Of a stretch of DNA of 64,000 bases, positions 37,001-49,362 are shown in pieces. The DNA is from Carex sylvatica (lineage: Eukaryota; Streptophyta; Magnoliopsida; Poales; Cyperaceae), in assembly GCA_964058845.1 (NCBI GenBank), contig CAXKVR010000424.1, positions 32,181 through 96,180 on the forward strand, written 5' to 3'. Position numbers and translations under genes: made by a program. The notes below the pieces were generated by a model. The model did not search any database and was not told where the DNA came from. It saw only the letters and a program-made list of their open reading frames with translations. Position 1 is the first letter of the stretch. The number at the start of each line of letters is the position of its first letter.

Positions 37001-40000
37001 TGACTCCTCAAGTTGTAACTCTAACCGAGTAACAGTCTCATGCAACTGCACCTTCTGCTTTCTCAAGGTTGTATTTAAACTTTGGAGAGAGCTGCACTCT
37101 TCAATCAAACCCTCAGCCGTGGATTGCACTTTTGCATTTGACCTTCGCAAAGACTCGACCTCCTCTTGTGCTTGTAAAAACTTCTCACTGGCCTCTTGCA
37201 ACTTATCCCTCTGTTCTAACTTGGCTTGGTCCACTTCAGCTTGCTGCTTCACCAATTTCTGCTTTAATTCTTGAATTAGAGATCTAGAATCTTCTAATTC
37301 AGCTCGATTTGATTCTTGCTCATCCTTCAAATACCTTGACTGTGCCTCCAACCCAGATATACGCTCTGATAATTGAACATTCTCTTGTTCTAGCTCAGTT
37401 ATCTGCAACTCGAGTTCTTTGTTGGCAAGTTCAAGCTCTTTAGACTTCCGTTCAAGCCCTTTGTTGGAAGCTACATGTGAGTCAATATCTCGTTTCACTT
37501 CTTCCAAGGATGCCGAGTTGTTGCTTCTCTCATCGTGCAAGATTTCTATCATCTCCTCTAGCTCACCATTCCTTTTTTCTAGTTCAGTATTTGAATGTGT
37601 CAAAATCTCAATTTCCTCTTTCAGACTGTCTGTGGTCTCTGATTTGATTTCCTCTAATTTCTCACTAGAACTAGCATTTCCAAATGCTAGCCTCTCTCTT
37701 AGCTCATATAGTTCCTTGTTCTTTTCTATCATCTGCTCTTCACTTTTATGCAACCTTGTCAATAATTTATCATTTTCCTCCCTGAAACCTTGCAACTTGA
37801 TTTCAAGCTCAGCACATTTGATCTCAAAGTCATTAAGCTGTGATATTTCAGTTGCATCTCGGCGTGGAATTTTAGTAATATCTCCATTGCCAAGATCATT
37901 CATTTTGTATAACAGTTCTAAATTTTCCTCTGTTAACTCAGCACAATCCCTCTCCAGTTCATGTATTTTAGCTTTCAATGCCTCATTCTCTCTCTCCAAA
38001 TCAGAATTTGATTGGTTTCTGTCAGAATTTGCACCTGGTCCACTTGGTCTATCAACCACTTGAGCTAACTTCTCTTTCAAAGCAGCTATCTCTTTATCCT
38101 TCTTAATTATCATATGCTCAACATCATTAATCCTGGAAAACTCCAGTCTCTGTGCTTCAACAGCTTCCTCTAGCTCTTGGATTACAGCAAGAAGCTCCAC
38201 ATTCGCCTCCTGAGTCTTCTTCAGTTGCAATGCCAGATTTGCATTGGATTCCTTCTGGAACTGCAACTCTTCCTCCAACTCTCTATGTGAATTTAAGATC
38301 TCCTCATACTTGGGCGATGCCACATCATCATATTTAGGAGTTCCAAAACTTTCTCTAGCACTAGCATTAGCACGTAACTCCTCTAATGAGGATTTCAACT
38401 GCTCAACCTCCACCTTCAGTAAGTCCCTCTCAGCACTTGAGCTAGAGAACTCCATCTGAACCTCGTCCAATTGTTTGGCCTTCTCTGCATAATCCTTTTT
38501 CAGGTTCTCCATTTCAACCTTGACCTTGCGGGAATGTCGCTCCCACATTTTGGCCTCATCCCTCAGCTCCTCTATCGTCTCTTCAGCAGCTTCTAGAAGG
38601 TCCTTAGTTGAGCCAAGCGACGATGCCAGCTGAGAAATTCCGTTTGATTTGCTGAAAGATCCTGTCGAGTCCTGTCGGCCCATGTGAGAACCAAAATAGC
38701 TAGAGTTGGTGTTTTGAGGGGAGAAGGTGGTTCGGTCGGTCGATATATCTCCAGAATTGGAGCTACAGTGTGACTCAGATGCCGATAAACTAGCTTCCTG
38801 AAAAATTGAAAATGGACGAGCAAAAGTGTGAAGTAGTCATCCAAAAATCAGTATTGGTCTGGTACAAATTGAACATACCAGATAACATTAGTGCTATGCG
38901 ATGGCATTGCATGGCTGTTAATAATTTAATGGAACATATTTTTGATGTGTGCATAAGCTAAGATTAAGTTATAACTGCCAACATGTACTAAAGAAATCAT
39001 GTATTTCTTTAGTGCGAGAATGGACAGTGATATGGCATGCATTGTATCCAGAATTATTTGCTTCGCTCCTTTTATCATCTTTGTTTTACTCCAAGCTAAA
39101 CTACAATTATTAATTACTATAACTAACTTTTAAATACCAGAACTCAGTTAAAACAAAAAATACCTTTGGCAGAAATCAATTGAAAGAAAAATTGCTATGA
39201 CCTGCTTTCTTAAGTTGAAACTTTGAAATTAAAATTCCATACCCGATTACCAAGTTCATCGGGAGTAGCAGATCCATCTGATTTGCTATCATTGCCAGCG
39301 CTTAGCTCTTCATGGTAAGATGAACCATCCTTTGCAGATTTTGCACCCCTGCAAAATACAAAAGGCTCAATATGTTAAAAGTTTGAATCTTAAATATGGT
39401 ACAAAGTTAGAATGAAATAGGAAAGGACAGACAACATAATAAAATACCTGAGCTTAGACTTTGTAGAAAGGCACTGAACATTGAACTGCACAAGCACACA
39501 AGCTAAGTTAGCAGAGACAGATTGAAGAAATAAGATTAAATAATTGATGTATTAAAGTAAATTATTTGACATGTTGAATACACCAATCTCAAAATTAATG
39601 ATTTCAATCGCAAAGGACAGGTGTACAGCTGAAAATTTTGGAAGCAATTAAAACAGTCACATAGATTTTAAATGGAAAATTTAAACTCTTATTGGATATC
39701 ATCGTGAACATCAAATATTAGAGAATCACGGAAAATCATTAGTCGAATTGTTTGATACCTGTTTACTTTTCTACATAAATGCCTGACCAAGCTATTGTAA
39801 AAGTTCTATGCTGGACATAATAAAAAGACAATGTTTCTTGTGACTCAATCTACAACTAATTACAGGAACAAAATCTACTTTTAAGACACAATAGAAGGTT
39901 AGAAGTTCTATTTGGAAGCTTTCAAGCACCAGTTCAAAAGCAATTGCTTCAACTGCTGATTTACATAGTACTAGACATTCAGAATGATGATAAATATTAA

Positions 40001-41861
40001 GACAGTATAATATTTAACAAAGGCATTGAGATATGAAACATAAGATCCATTTATGTACATCTTCTCGAACTTACTTGTAGGGTTGTAGTGAAGTTACATT
40101 TTTTTAATTGAGAAGAAAAAACACTAGAATCACCGGAGCTCAGATAATCAGCTAAATTTAATGTGATCTCCCCGAGAATAGTCGTTCTAGTTGATCCCTG
40201 TAGAATATTGATAATTAGACATCAAAACAACTACAACATAAAAATTGGACTGATACTCTCTCAAAGTCAAAGTATATTACAAGGTACCAAATAATTGGCT
40301 GAATTCTCAAGTTCAATCTATTTCTAGTGCCTGATTCCTATTTAACTGTAGTAAGTTGGCAAATTTCAGGAGCATTGATGCCATATTCTTTAATGTAATC
40401 AAAAAATTTAAGAGAAGGTGATGATAAAGTTTGGTTGGGGATGAGTGACTTCAGCTCTGTGAATAATATATTTATCTCAAAACCTTGTTAGGCTTGTGCC
40501 AATTCAAAATTAGGACTTGTAATGAGAAGGTAGGAAGTTGGCTGTCTTCTAAACAACAACAACAACAACAAAAATAATAATAATAATAATAAATAAATAA
40601 AAATAACAATAAAGGTCAAGATCATTTACCATTAACACAACAAATCTGTACTGGCACTCTTCAATCTCCTTAGTTGTTACATCTTGGTAAAATGATATAA
40701 ATTCAGACATGGAGTCGGGCCAATGACAAATTCCATTTCGTACTACTGCCCTACTCGTCTTTGCAATAGACTTCCCACTATCCACACAAACGGCTGAAAT
40801 AAATATCTTATCCCATCCTTTTGGAATCTGAAAATGAAAAAGAATATTAGGATGCCTGATCTATTATTTTTGTTTACAGTATGTTTTTTAAAAGTCTTAG
40901 AGCTGCCTTTAAACACAGGAATCTGCAATCTCGCACGTGTGAGAAATCTTCCCAACAACACAACCTAATATAATCAGGTTTTCTTCCAACACAATACAAG
41001 CATGGAACAATTTCTCATGGTGTAACAACCAAATTATATGTAGTCCATGAGCATAGAGATGGGCCCTTAATTACGAATCAACTTGCGATGATGTAGGTTT
41101 AGATTAGAAAACATCAGTCAAGCAATGTGAATCACAAAAAATAACTAGTTGTTCCAAGATTACAGTGGAAACACGAAAAATGCAGATCACTTATATAATT
41201 GACACATCAATGTATATTACTTTCTAGTTCAATTTCAGTCTGATTATTTATTTAATAAATCACACTCCAGAAACTAATATCTCCTTTAACCAGCACAATG
41301 AGAACTTAAATCAATAGCTACATAGACAATTAATCAGATAAAAATTCACAGAACCATAGATGTTGATATCTGGAGTAGGAATGTCCAATCCAAAACATCT
41401 ATTTAGAATACATGCACAGCTTCTGAAATTGAACTCCAAAATCAAAAGAGAACAGATAGATGGTATTATCAACTTGCTCCGAAACCCATCTTTCTCTTGC
41501 TTCGCAAGAAATACAAAATCCATCTTTTATCGGGTCCCTTTTTCAATAAAAGATTTTATCAGGTCCGTTGACCAATGTAATGAAAATCATTCCTCCCCAA
41601 CTCAGCTAAAAAAATTAAAGTAGCTCATCTAAACCTCGATCCAACAAATTGTTAATCACCATAAATGCGGTTCAGCACAGTAAGATAAACAGATTAAGGT
41701 AACAAATAATAAAATTGAATTGAAAAGCCGTCCAAACTAGTAGTAAAAAAAAAAAAAAGAGGGAAGAAGGACTACATCACCTGAGCAGCACGAAAATTGG
41801 AGAACTTGAACTCGATCCTTTCTACCACCCTATCTGACTTGTGCCTGTGTAGCTTAAACAT
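34092..41861 (-). CDS. NT-C2 (EEIG1/EHBP1 N-terminal) domain coiled-coil protein, 1191 aa, complete
   Basis: Eight exons on the minus strand, all GT-AG and in frame: 41781-41861, 40630-40827, 40075-40197, 39448-39485, 39243-39348, 35972-38797, 35438-35484 and 34092-34248; the total is 3576 bases including TAA. Residues 1 to about 150 form an N-terminal C2-type domain (VERIEFKFSNFRAAQ, PKGWDKIFIS, GSTRTTILGE), then a Ser-rich linker to about 215. The large exon 6 (residues 183-1124) is nearly all heptad-rich coiled coil with long Glu/Lys/Leu runs. The C terminus ends KPTSKGWFS. This matches plant proteins annotated as myosin heavy chain-related or EEIG1/EHBP1 domain proteins (for example At1g63300 and At5g41140). 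The C2 domain presumably binds membranes and the coil mediates dimerisation; the exact role is not known. The ATG at 41861 gives the conserved MFKLHRHKSDR start. Confidence 0.9.
34356..34548. mobile_element. MITE in the last intron of the NT-C2 gene
   Basis: Inverted ends of about 40 bp pair TAGGGTTTTTGTCCAAAGGG on the left with TAGGGTTTTGTCCAATGGGC read inward from the right. It lies between exons 7 and 8, so it is removed by splicing. A related TTTTGTCCAAAG terminus is found in the foldback element near 51200. The target duplication is unclear. Confidence 0.55.
40555..40614. repeat. AAC/AAT trinucleotide microsatellite in intron 2 of the NT-C2 gene
   Basis: Tandem AAC units pass into AAT and AAAT units, just beyond the donor site of exon 2 (40629). 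Confidence 0.8.
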
Positions 41862-42370
41862 CTCTGCTTCTTCCTCAACTCCTAAAAGCAATCTAAAACC
41901 CTCCCGAAGTCCCCATTACATCTCAAACATCGCGAAAAAGATCAATCGAAGAGAGGCCGTTTTGCCCGACAGGAGCGGCGCCGGCGAGCAAAGAAAGGGA
42001 AGTGGAAGGAGGCGACCTGTCGCTGGGTTATTTCATTTTTTTCTCCTTTTCTCGCTTAAATCTGATATAATTTTGGTGTTTATAGGGATTTTTTGGCACT
42101 GGAACTTTGGCGTTATACTTTTGTCTATTGGAAAAAAGTCTGAAAGTTGTGAAAACAACGGCTTCGAAGAAAAAACGTTGGGCAACTTTTTCCTAACCAA
42201 GATTCCCTGCGGATTTTTAAAAAAGACAAATTGTGCGGCACTCACTGAAGTACGGTGAAATGAATTTAATAGTGAAATTGTACACACGATGATATTCTAA
42301 TTCTGCCACAGAGAAATGGAAATAATTGTTAATGCAATTAATGACAATTTTTGGTAACGCCCGGACCATT

Positions 42371-42556
42371 GAATTCGTATCCTCTGAGATATCTCAAACT
42401 TTGCGTGACTTTATGGAAAATCCCAACCGTTTAAATAGGTTCTACACGAATCTCAAAGCACACGTAATACTGACCCCCTACATCACCCCGAATAGGCACC
42501 GGACACATCGGTCACGCAAAAGTTGAGATATCTCAGAGGTTACGCACTCCGGAGTC
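42371..42556 (+). mobile_element. Mutator-type MITE, GAATTCGTATCCTCTGAG family, copy 1
   Basis: The left end is GAATTCGTATCCTCTGAG. The right end contains the inverted CTCAGAGGTTACG followed by an extra CACTCCGGAGTC. The flanks CGGACCATT (42362-42370 and 42557-42565) are an exact 9-bp duplication; a shared C before them makes the boundary ambiguous by one base. The arms extend through GATATCTCAAACTTTGCGTGA. It lies about 510 bp upstream of the NT-C2 gene start. There is no coding capacity. Confidence 0.75.
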
Positions 42557-42569
42557 CGGACCATTTCGT

Positions 42570-43396
42570 ATGTAGCATCTGTTGCCAGCTTCGGAAAAGT
42601 TCCCAAATATCCATCACTTTCTAATATTTACGAAAGATAAAAATTCCTAGATGAGAATTAAATTTTTTATTTTAAATATTAATAAAAAAAATAGTTGAAT
42701 TCCGAACTTATGACGTCATATGTTATCTTTAGTATTTGGATCAGAAGTTGAATTTTAAATTAAATTGTTCATGTGGTATCTTTTACCTTTTACAGCAAGG
42801 CAGTAATTATAAATAAGTATATGCCTATTTGATCAATCAATATACTAATACAATTTCATACTTTGCATTGCACGCTTTTCTACGACCTAAAAGTGCATTG
42901 GTTAAAGATAAATCTTCAAAGCATACTTTATTATTTCGGAATCTCCATCATTTACCTTTTCAATGAACTCATTGCTGGGCGTAGATTTTAACAGTAAGTT
43001 TCGATTCAAGGCAACAAAGAGGTCAGAAATTTTTTTAAAAATAACTATTTACTCCTACTTTAATAGATGCCTCATTAATTGAGTATAATTAATTGATAAT
43101 TCTTTCTTTAATTAGCCGTCAATCATAATTAATATTTTAGGCACAACATAAAAAAGGCTGCTTCGAGTAAAAACAAATTCATGCTTTGAGTGCGCTATTT
43201 CTCTCTTCTTCGTTCAGAAATTATCAAATCAAAATCAAAGATAATTTAAAATATTTAATTAATTTCATTTTTTTTCTCTCATCAGATGTGGACGATAATT
43301 TTATGTTTACAATAAATATTTTTTAAGTAGGTACTCCTTTTAAAAGTAACTAATTTCATTTTAATTTCATTTTTTTTTCATTTTTTTGTTTAATAG
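42570..43396. other. Intergenic, upstream of the transposase pseudogene
   Basis: AT-rich DNA. The terminal inverted repeat of the MULE to the right should lie here, but I could not match one to the region after 45953. Confidence 0.4.
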
Positions 43397-45953
43397 ATGA
43401 ATATTGATGAGTCGGCAATTTCATTTGACAAGAGGCCGAAAAACTTGAATTACTCGGTTTCAAGTACGAAACTCGCGAAGATCTACTTATTGGTGTTAGA
43501 GCATTTTACTCGGCTAAAGGATACGCGTTATCTATTTGTGGTTTAAAGTTAGAGAAATATGTGGTTTTACAATGTGATCGAGGTGGTCAATATCGTGATG
43601 TACGGAGTGTGCCTTTAGATGAAAGACAAAAGACAACAGGGACGCGATTGATCAATTGTCTTTTTAAAATTAAAGGCAAAAAGACGGATGGAGGAATTTG
43701 GATAATTGAAATATGTAACTTATCACACAACCATGAAGCATCTGCTGATATCTCTGGCCATCCTTCTCTTCGACAACTATCACAAGAAGATATCGAGAAA
43801 GTTGATCACATGACTCGATCTGAAATACCGCCTAGACAAATCCTCTCTTCTTTATGCCAAAAGAAACCCGAGCTTAAAGCTGTCTCTAAAACAGTGTATA
43901 ATGTGAAGGCAAAGATCCATAGAGAAAAGTTAGAAGGTCGAACAATGATTCAAGTTTTATTGGAAGAACTAGGAGGAGGTGGGTTCGAGTATGATATTTT
44001 ACATGATGAAGGTGATATTCTTACACATCTTTTTTTTTTATACATCCTATGTCAATCACTTTGGTTAAGAATTTTCCGAGTGTTTTCATTATGGATTGTA
44101 CGTACAAAACAAATAAGTATAAGATGCCACTTTTTGATATCGTTGGGGTCTCATACTTTAACACCTCCCTTTATGTCGAATGTGCATTTTTAAAGAATGA
44201 AAGAGAAGAAGATTTCATATGGGCACTAAGCATGTTTAAAAAGGTTCTTCCAAAAGAGACTCAACCTTCAATTATAATGTCGGATAGGCAACGAGCATTT
44301 ACAAATGCAGTAAATGTGGTCTTTCCGGCTACTACCCATCTTCTCTGTGTGTGGCATATAGAAAAGAACTTAATGGAGAATTGTCGAAAACACTTTGATT
44401 CCAAAGAGGAATATGATATTTTTCTATCTATTTGGAACAAGATAGTTTATTCTTCAACTGAAGTAGAATTTAATCAAAGTTGGTTGAAACTTCAATCACT
44501 TTATAAAGAGAAAAAGGCTTCACTACAATATATAATGAAGGTATTATTTATTGTTTCAATTTAGTTATATGAAATACTATTTTATTCATGTAGTTTTCCA
44601 TTGAAACTTAAAATTTAGAAAACTAAAAAAATTAATCAAGTTTGAATCTGTTTTGTTACAAATTAATTATAATGGTCCATATACATATTTTTTGGAACTA
44701 ATTTTCCTTGTGCAAACGTATATATTTTGTGGAATAGTTGCTGGTATCTCTAGAGTAGCTGCTTAATTAGCCTTGAACAGCCTATGTTACTTTTGCATCT
44801 CTGGTGGGGTGGTATAAACCTATTTCTTCCATAAGCATATCTCGTGCTAGCTAAAAAAAAACCAATTCGAAAAAGATTTTGATATAAGACTTTATAATTG
44901 CTAACAATTGTCTAGTTTTAAATTTAATGTTCTAACTCAGGAGTATTATATTATTATTGAAACTTTGTAGGATTTATTGCCATTAAAAGAAAATTTTATT
45001 AGAGCATGGACGGATAAGTATTTGCATCTAGGCAATCGTGCATCCTCAAGAGCTGAAGGGGCGCATGCAAAACTAAAAATGTATCTGCAAGTTTCAACAG
45101 GTACTTACTTTTTTAGAAAAAAATAAGGATCTTAACCTTATTTATTTATGGTAAAATAACAAATTTTGTAATTATTAATATTGCTTTAAGATTTTATGTA
45201 TTATGCAAGTTAGTATCTTTATATAGTTTGTTTTCAACATGTGATTTTCAACGAGTAAAAGATAAAATATCCCTTACAGTCGAGAACGAATTCAATGAAA
45301 TAAAGGTGAATCTCTCAAGAGAAAAAATCCGTATCTTGCATAGTTGTGATATTCCATTGTTCAAGAAACTGTTAATGAATGTCTCCATTTATGCTTTGAA
45401 AGAGTTGTACAAGCAATATGAAAAGATAAAAAACAGAACATTCAATCTCGTTTGCACGGAAAATTTTGAGGCAACAATGGGTCTTCCATGTGCCCATAAA
45501 ATAATAAAGTTCACCAATTCAATGTTACCGCTGGATTTGATTCATTCACAATGGAGAATTTATGATAGATCACTCTTGCATGCTCCACCACCCAACTCGA
45601 CTAATGATGTTGACACTGAAATGATGAGTTTATTTAATGAGTTTCAATCCAAGTATCAACAATGGCCTCTTCACAAGAAGGAAGCCGCTAAGGAACTGAT
45701 TTCTAACTTTATGTCAAATTCCGAGTTGATACTTGAACCAAAAGTTCCACGCAACAGGCGCAAGCTTTGGCGACCAAAAAAGCAAAAGACATTGAGTTCT
45801 ACCAAACGTGATCCATCTAAATTTGAATTTGTGGAAGCATCGAAAAAACACAAGTCATGTACTAACAACGAAGACCCTCCAGCTAATGAAGCGATGATCT
45901 TTGAGAATAATGTTACTACTATGCTTAATTTAAATGAATTTTCTAGTTTTTAA
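43397..45953 (+). pseudogene. FAR1-like / MULE transposase gene, broken
   Basis: The conceptual protein has an N-terminal FAR1-type DNA-binding region (REDLLIGVRAFYSAKGYALS, CDRGGQYRD, CNLSHNHEA), a MULE catalytic region (FIMDCTYKTNKY, IMSDRQRAF, CVWHIEKNL) and a C-terminal SWIM-like zinc motif (CTENFEATMGLPCAH). Probable exons are 43397-44540, 44971-45100 and 45241-45953. Three breaks are visible: a frame change near 43440 between SFDK and EAEK; a frameshift in a run of ten T at 44030-44039; and a missing AG acceptor before 45241 (AT is there instead). Transposases of this family cut and paste Mutator-like elements and gave rise to FHY3/FAR1 regulators. As written it cannot encode a full protein. 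Confidence 0.8.
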
Positions 45954-46557
45954 AAATTTTAGTTTTATTGTTAGTATAATAATAAAATCTTTATCGAAAA
46001 CTCTATTCGAATTATTATTGTTAAAATAAAGTTTCTAGGATTAATGGTTGTAATTTTTTTGCTATTATGTTATAGATTGTTACAGCTCAAAATATGTATG
46101 TTATATGTTGGTTGATCTATTGTTAAACTCATTTTTGATATAAATTAGAAATTTTGAATTGTACGGGAAAAAAAAAATATAAATATCAGACTTGTTATAT
46201 GATGTTGAAAAATAATGACAATAGAAATCAGGATATAAAATTCCAAATGCAAAAACTCAATATTTAATATAAAATAAACGGGTCATTTTTTCTAACAAAA
46301 ATAATGTTTGATTTTATTATAAAAAGGGAAATACAATATTCTGGATTTCATATGTATATCTTTGAATTTATTTGAATAAAATATTTCCATTAAGAGGTGA
46401 TGCTCCATTAATGCTTATGATCTTCTAATATGCTGTTATATTACTTTCTTTTTTAAAAGAAGGGACATAATGGTCCAAGTAAAAAAATTCTCTCACCTGA
46501 TTGCTGCATTGAGTCATTTTTTTGCTGTTAAAATTCTCACCCCTCGTTGCTATGTTT
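45954..46557. other. Intergenic, downstream of the transposase pseudogene
   Basis: AT-rich DNA with no recognisable gene or repeat terminus. Confidence 0.5.
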
Positions 46558-46566
46558 TAACAAAGA

Positions 46567-46777
46567 GGAATGAAATATGTTGCGATCCGAATTGGATGAA
46601 CAATGTCTTGAAATTTTTATTTTTTTAAATCTAACCGTTCAACTTTTTCTGTGCACGCATCTTCAAACAACTAGTTTTTCTGTACACGCATCTCAAAATA
46701 AATCAACCGTTGAATTTATAAAAGCAAGAATTTCATAGTACTGATCATCTAATTTGGATTGCAGCAGATTTATTTCC
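46567..46777. mobile_element. Mutator-type MITE, GGAATGAAATATG family, copy 1
   Basis: The left end is GGAATGAAATATGTTGCGAT and the right end is the inverse of GGAAATAAATCTGCTGCAAT. The flanks TAACAAAGA (46558-46566, 46778-46786) are an exact 9-bp duplication. The arms also share GATGAACA/TGATCATC-type sequence and ACGCATCTC-like motifs. The second copy is 47658-47836. Confidence 0.75.
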
Positions 46778-46786
46778 TAACAAAGA

Positions 46787-47648
46787 TACAAAGTGATTTG
46801 AAGTGAATATACATGTAGCACCAACTTTACAGATCGAACTGCAGTCTGCAGACATGATTTAAAGTACAGATATGGTTTTAATTTTAAAACTGGATAAGAG
46901 TAATATTTTTGTATCTGAAATTTTTAACATTTTGGATGGCCGTTTAAATGAATCTGTATCCTTCCAGATATTTGACTCAATGAAATTACAAACCGACAGC
47001 TCAGATTAATTCTAACCGGATCAAAATCAGTTCGATATTTATAGAAACTATAGGTGATCCGTTTTGAGATTCGTACCAAGTTAAAAGAACTAATATGAAT
47101 AATATGAATAGTCCGTTTGTAATTTGCTTAATTCAGATACATGAGGTGATCCGAATGAGTTCCAGTGAATTAACTTAAAGATTGAGTTTTAAATCGAGAC
47201 TGTCCGATTCGAATCCGAGATAATTTACTCGAAGTGGAGCGCACACATTCCGAGAGATGAATTCATATTGCAAAGCAATCTCAAGCACCAAATTCGAATC
47301 AGAAGATCCCGAACCAAAACCCAAAATGGGTTACTTTAGAGGATCGGAACCGATCCGAATTACGTTTATTTATTTATCTATTTATCATATTATCTATTAA
47401 GAGTTTTGCATTTATTTTGAGCTGCCGACTTTATTATTATTAATTTGATTTTTCATTGAAAAAAAAAATATTATTTCCCAAACAGATGATAATGAATTAA
47501 TGATTGATGGTGAACACTTTTTAATTAATTTGTTCATCATAATGACCGAATGCATGAGTTACGATAGTATATTTTGAAGAACCAATCAAAAAGTACGTAG
47601 CGAACTCTCAGGCTCTATTTTGTTTCGATGTTCGCCGGTGGTTTGGCT
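46787..47648. other. Repeat-derived intergenic DNA
   Basis: Fragments with CCGATTCGAATC and GGGTTACTTTAGAGGATC motifs resemble ends of the GTAACTCAAA MITE family (see 1689-1829), but no complete element can be bounded. No gene was seen. Confidence 0.35.
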
Positions 47649-47657
47649 TCATTTGTG

Positions 47658-47836
47658 GGAATGAAATATGCTGCAATTCGAATTTGATGAACAGTATCCT
47701 GAAATTTCTATGTATGCATCTCCAAATAGCTAGTTTTTTTGTGAATGCATCTCAAAATAAATCGATAATTAAATTTGAAAAAGTAGAGATTTCAGAATAC
47801 TGTTCATCTAATTCGAATTGCAGCAGATTTGTTTCC
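47658..47836. mobile_element. Mutator-type MITE, GGAATGAAATATG family, copy 2
   Basis: The left end GGAATGAAATATGCTGCAAT pairs with the inverse of GGAAACAAATCTGCTGCAAT on the right; the arms of about 50 bp continue through GATGAACAGTAT. The flanks TCATTTGTG (47649-47657, 47837-47845) are an exact 9-bp duplication. Confidence 0.8.
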
Positions 47837-47849
47837 TCATTTGTGTACG

Positions 47850-48327
47850 TTATCAATCAAACTGCTTTCATTTCTTTTTCTTGGTCTATTCTGTTATTCA
47901 GGGACCCATTATATGATTACGTGGGACCGCGGGTACCATTTTTTTGTCACAACAGAACCACAGAAAATCCGAATAAATTCGCAGAACCCAAGCGGTCGGA
48001 TTCGAATCGGACCATAATATAATATCAAAGGAGCCCCGTGCGCTCCACCTTATATCGGATTGATGCGGATTCGAATTGGACGGTCCAGATCTAATATAAA
48101 ATATTGAGTTACTTTAGGGAATCCTGACTCAGCGGTAAGCGCTACACACGAGGACAACGCCTGGCAAAACTGGAGATGTAATTTAAGAAAAAGATGGAAA
48201 ACTGGACGGAGTAATAGCCGTTCGATCTCATCATCGAGAGACCTTCGAGGACGCATCCTGTCACTCCTGTGTTGTGTTCTGTTCTGTGTATCTCGCCATT
48301 CAAGACTCGTAGAATTTAGAAATAACA
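47850..48327. other. Repeat-derived intergenic DNA
   Basis: GGATTCGAAT(C/T)GGAC occurs as a direct repeat (47998 and 48067), and a GAGTTACTTTAGGGAATCC end lies near 48105-48123. No complete element and no gene can be defined. Confidence 0.35.
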
Positions 48328-48735
48328 TAAAGCTAGAGTGTGATGTGCTCATCAAGCACAACTCCAAAAGTTCATCGCATCAATTCCATACGCTGAATTC
48401 AAATCGTTGAAATTTATGTACTTCATGAGTGATGCATATACATGCAAAATTTTGAAAGTTTTGAGTTTATTTGCTACACTGTCAAGTAGTCAAAGAAATA
48501 AACATTTTATAAGTTAATTTATAAGTTATTTTATATATTCAATTTTTATTATTTCTTTGACCACTTGACCGTGTAGCAAATAAACTCGAAACTTTCAAAA
48601 TTTTGCATATATATGCATCACTCATGAAGTACATAGATTTCAACGGTTTGAATTCGGCATTTAACGTCGATCTAATATACTATTGAAATTATGCTCACCA
48701 AACTTTCTTGGTAAGCACGTCACACACTAGCTTTA
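48328..48735. mobile_element. Palindromic foldback MITE with arms of about 200 bp
   Basis: The left arm begins TAAAGCTAGAGTGTGATGTG and the right arm is its inverted copy (TAAAGCTAGTGTGTGACGTG read inward). The arms share ACTTCATGAGTGATGCATAT and CAAAATTTTGAAAGTTT and meet at a short AT-rich centre near 48535. Relatives with the same layout lie at 53145-53395, 53403-56700 (interrupted) and 58630-58993. No target duplication was found. Confidence 0.7.
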
Positions 48736-48739
48736 CTCA

Positions 48740-49240
48740 AAATATTATACTATATGAAAAATGCTAATATACTGCTTCTTCTTTTTTCTTTTTTTCTTTT
48801 TTTTTAGTTGAAAATACTAATATGCTACGCTACGCATAGCATTGAGGGCCTCTGTGTCTCCGTGCAACGGCTTAATATTTGAGTTTTCAAAATTTTAATA
48901 ATCGATCCGAACTGTTCAACATGATCTCCATATGAATATGTGGCGTTAAACTATTTGGAGACCTCTAAATTAGAGCGGCCCTCAGTCTTTGAGGCCACTA
49001 AATGATTTGACAGCATGAGTGAATCTGAAATTCTCACCAAACTGAAGTGTTTAAATTTATTTATTTTGTAATTATGGTACAAATAAAAATTTCGGTACCA
49101 AATCCGACCAAATCTTGAACAAGTATTAATTATCGAGTTTGACGAGAGATGGATAGATAGTGGATACAGAGCATACCCCACATCACCCATGTTAATATAA
49201 TAATATCACATCGTATCTCCTCACATTGAAGGAACTAATT
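48740..49240. other. Intergenic, no feature recognised
   Basis: AT-rich DNA. The short open frame at 48951-49190 has no known domain. Confidence 0.45.
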
Positions 49241-49362
49241 CCTCTATAGGAGCATGATTCTGTTATTTTAAATCGAATTGTTTATCTGTATTGAAATCTA
49301 TATATAAAAAAATTTAACAGTCTGATTTTAAATAACAGAATCCTGCTCTCCTATTTAGAGAG
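49241..49362. mobile_element. Short MITE with GATTCTGTTATTT arms
   Basis: Inverted arms of about 40 bp: ATAGGAGCATGATTCTGTTA on the left, and ATAGGAGAGCAGGATTCTGT read inward from the right. The interior is about 40 bases of AT-rich DNA. Target duplication not resolved. Confidence 0.55.

Noticed and set aside
35945..38683. A 912-residue single-exon gene starting at the ATG at 38683
   Set aside because: The frame opens further upstream to an acceptor at 38797 and joins five upstream exons encoding the C2 domain; the downstream end is an intron donor at 35971, not a true stop.
41797..42258. Plus-strand open frame of 153 codons overlapping the NT-C2 gene start
   Set aside because: It is antisense to exon 1 and the leader of the NT-C2 gene and has no recognisable domain.
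48117..48170. Possible tRNA-like stretch (GCGGTAAGCGCTACACACG)
   Set aside because: No cloverleaf with T-arm consensus can be formed.
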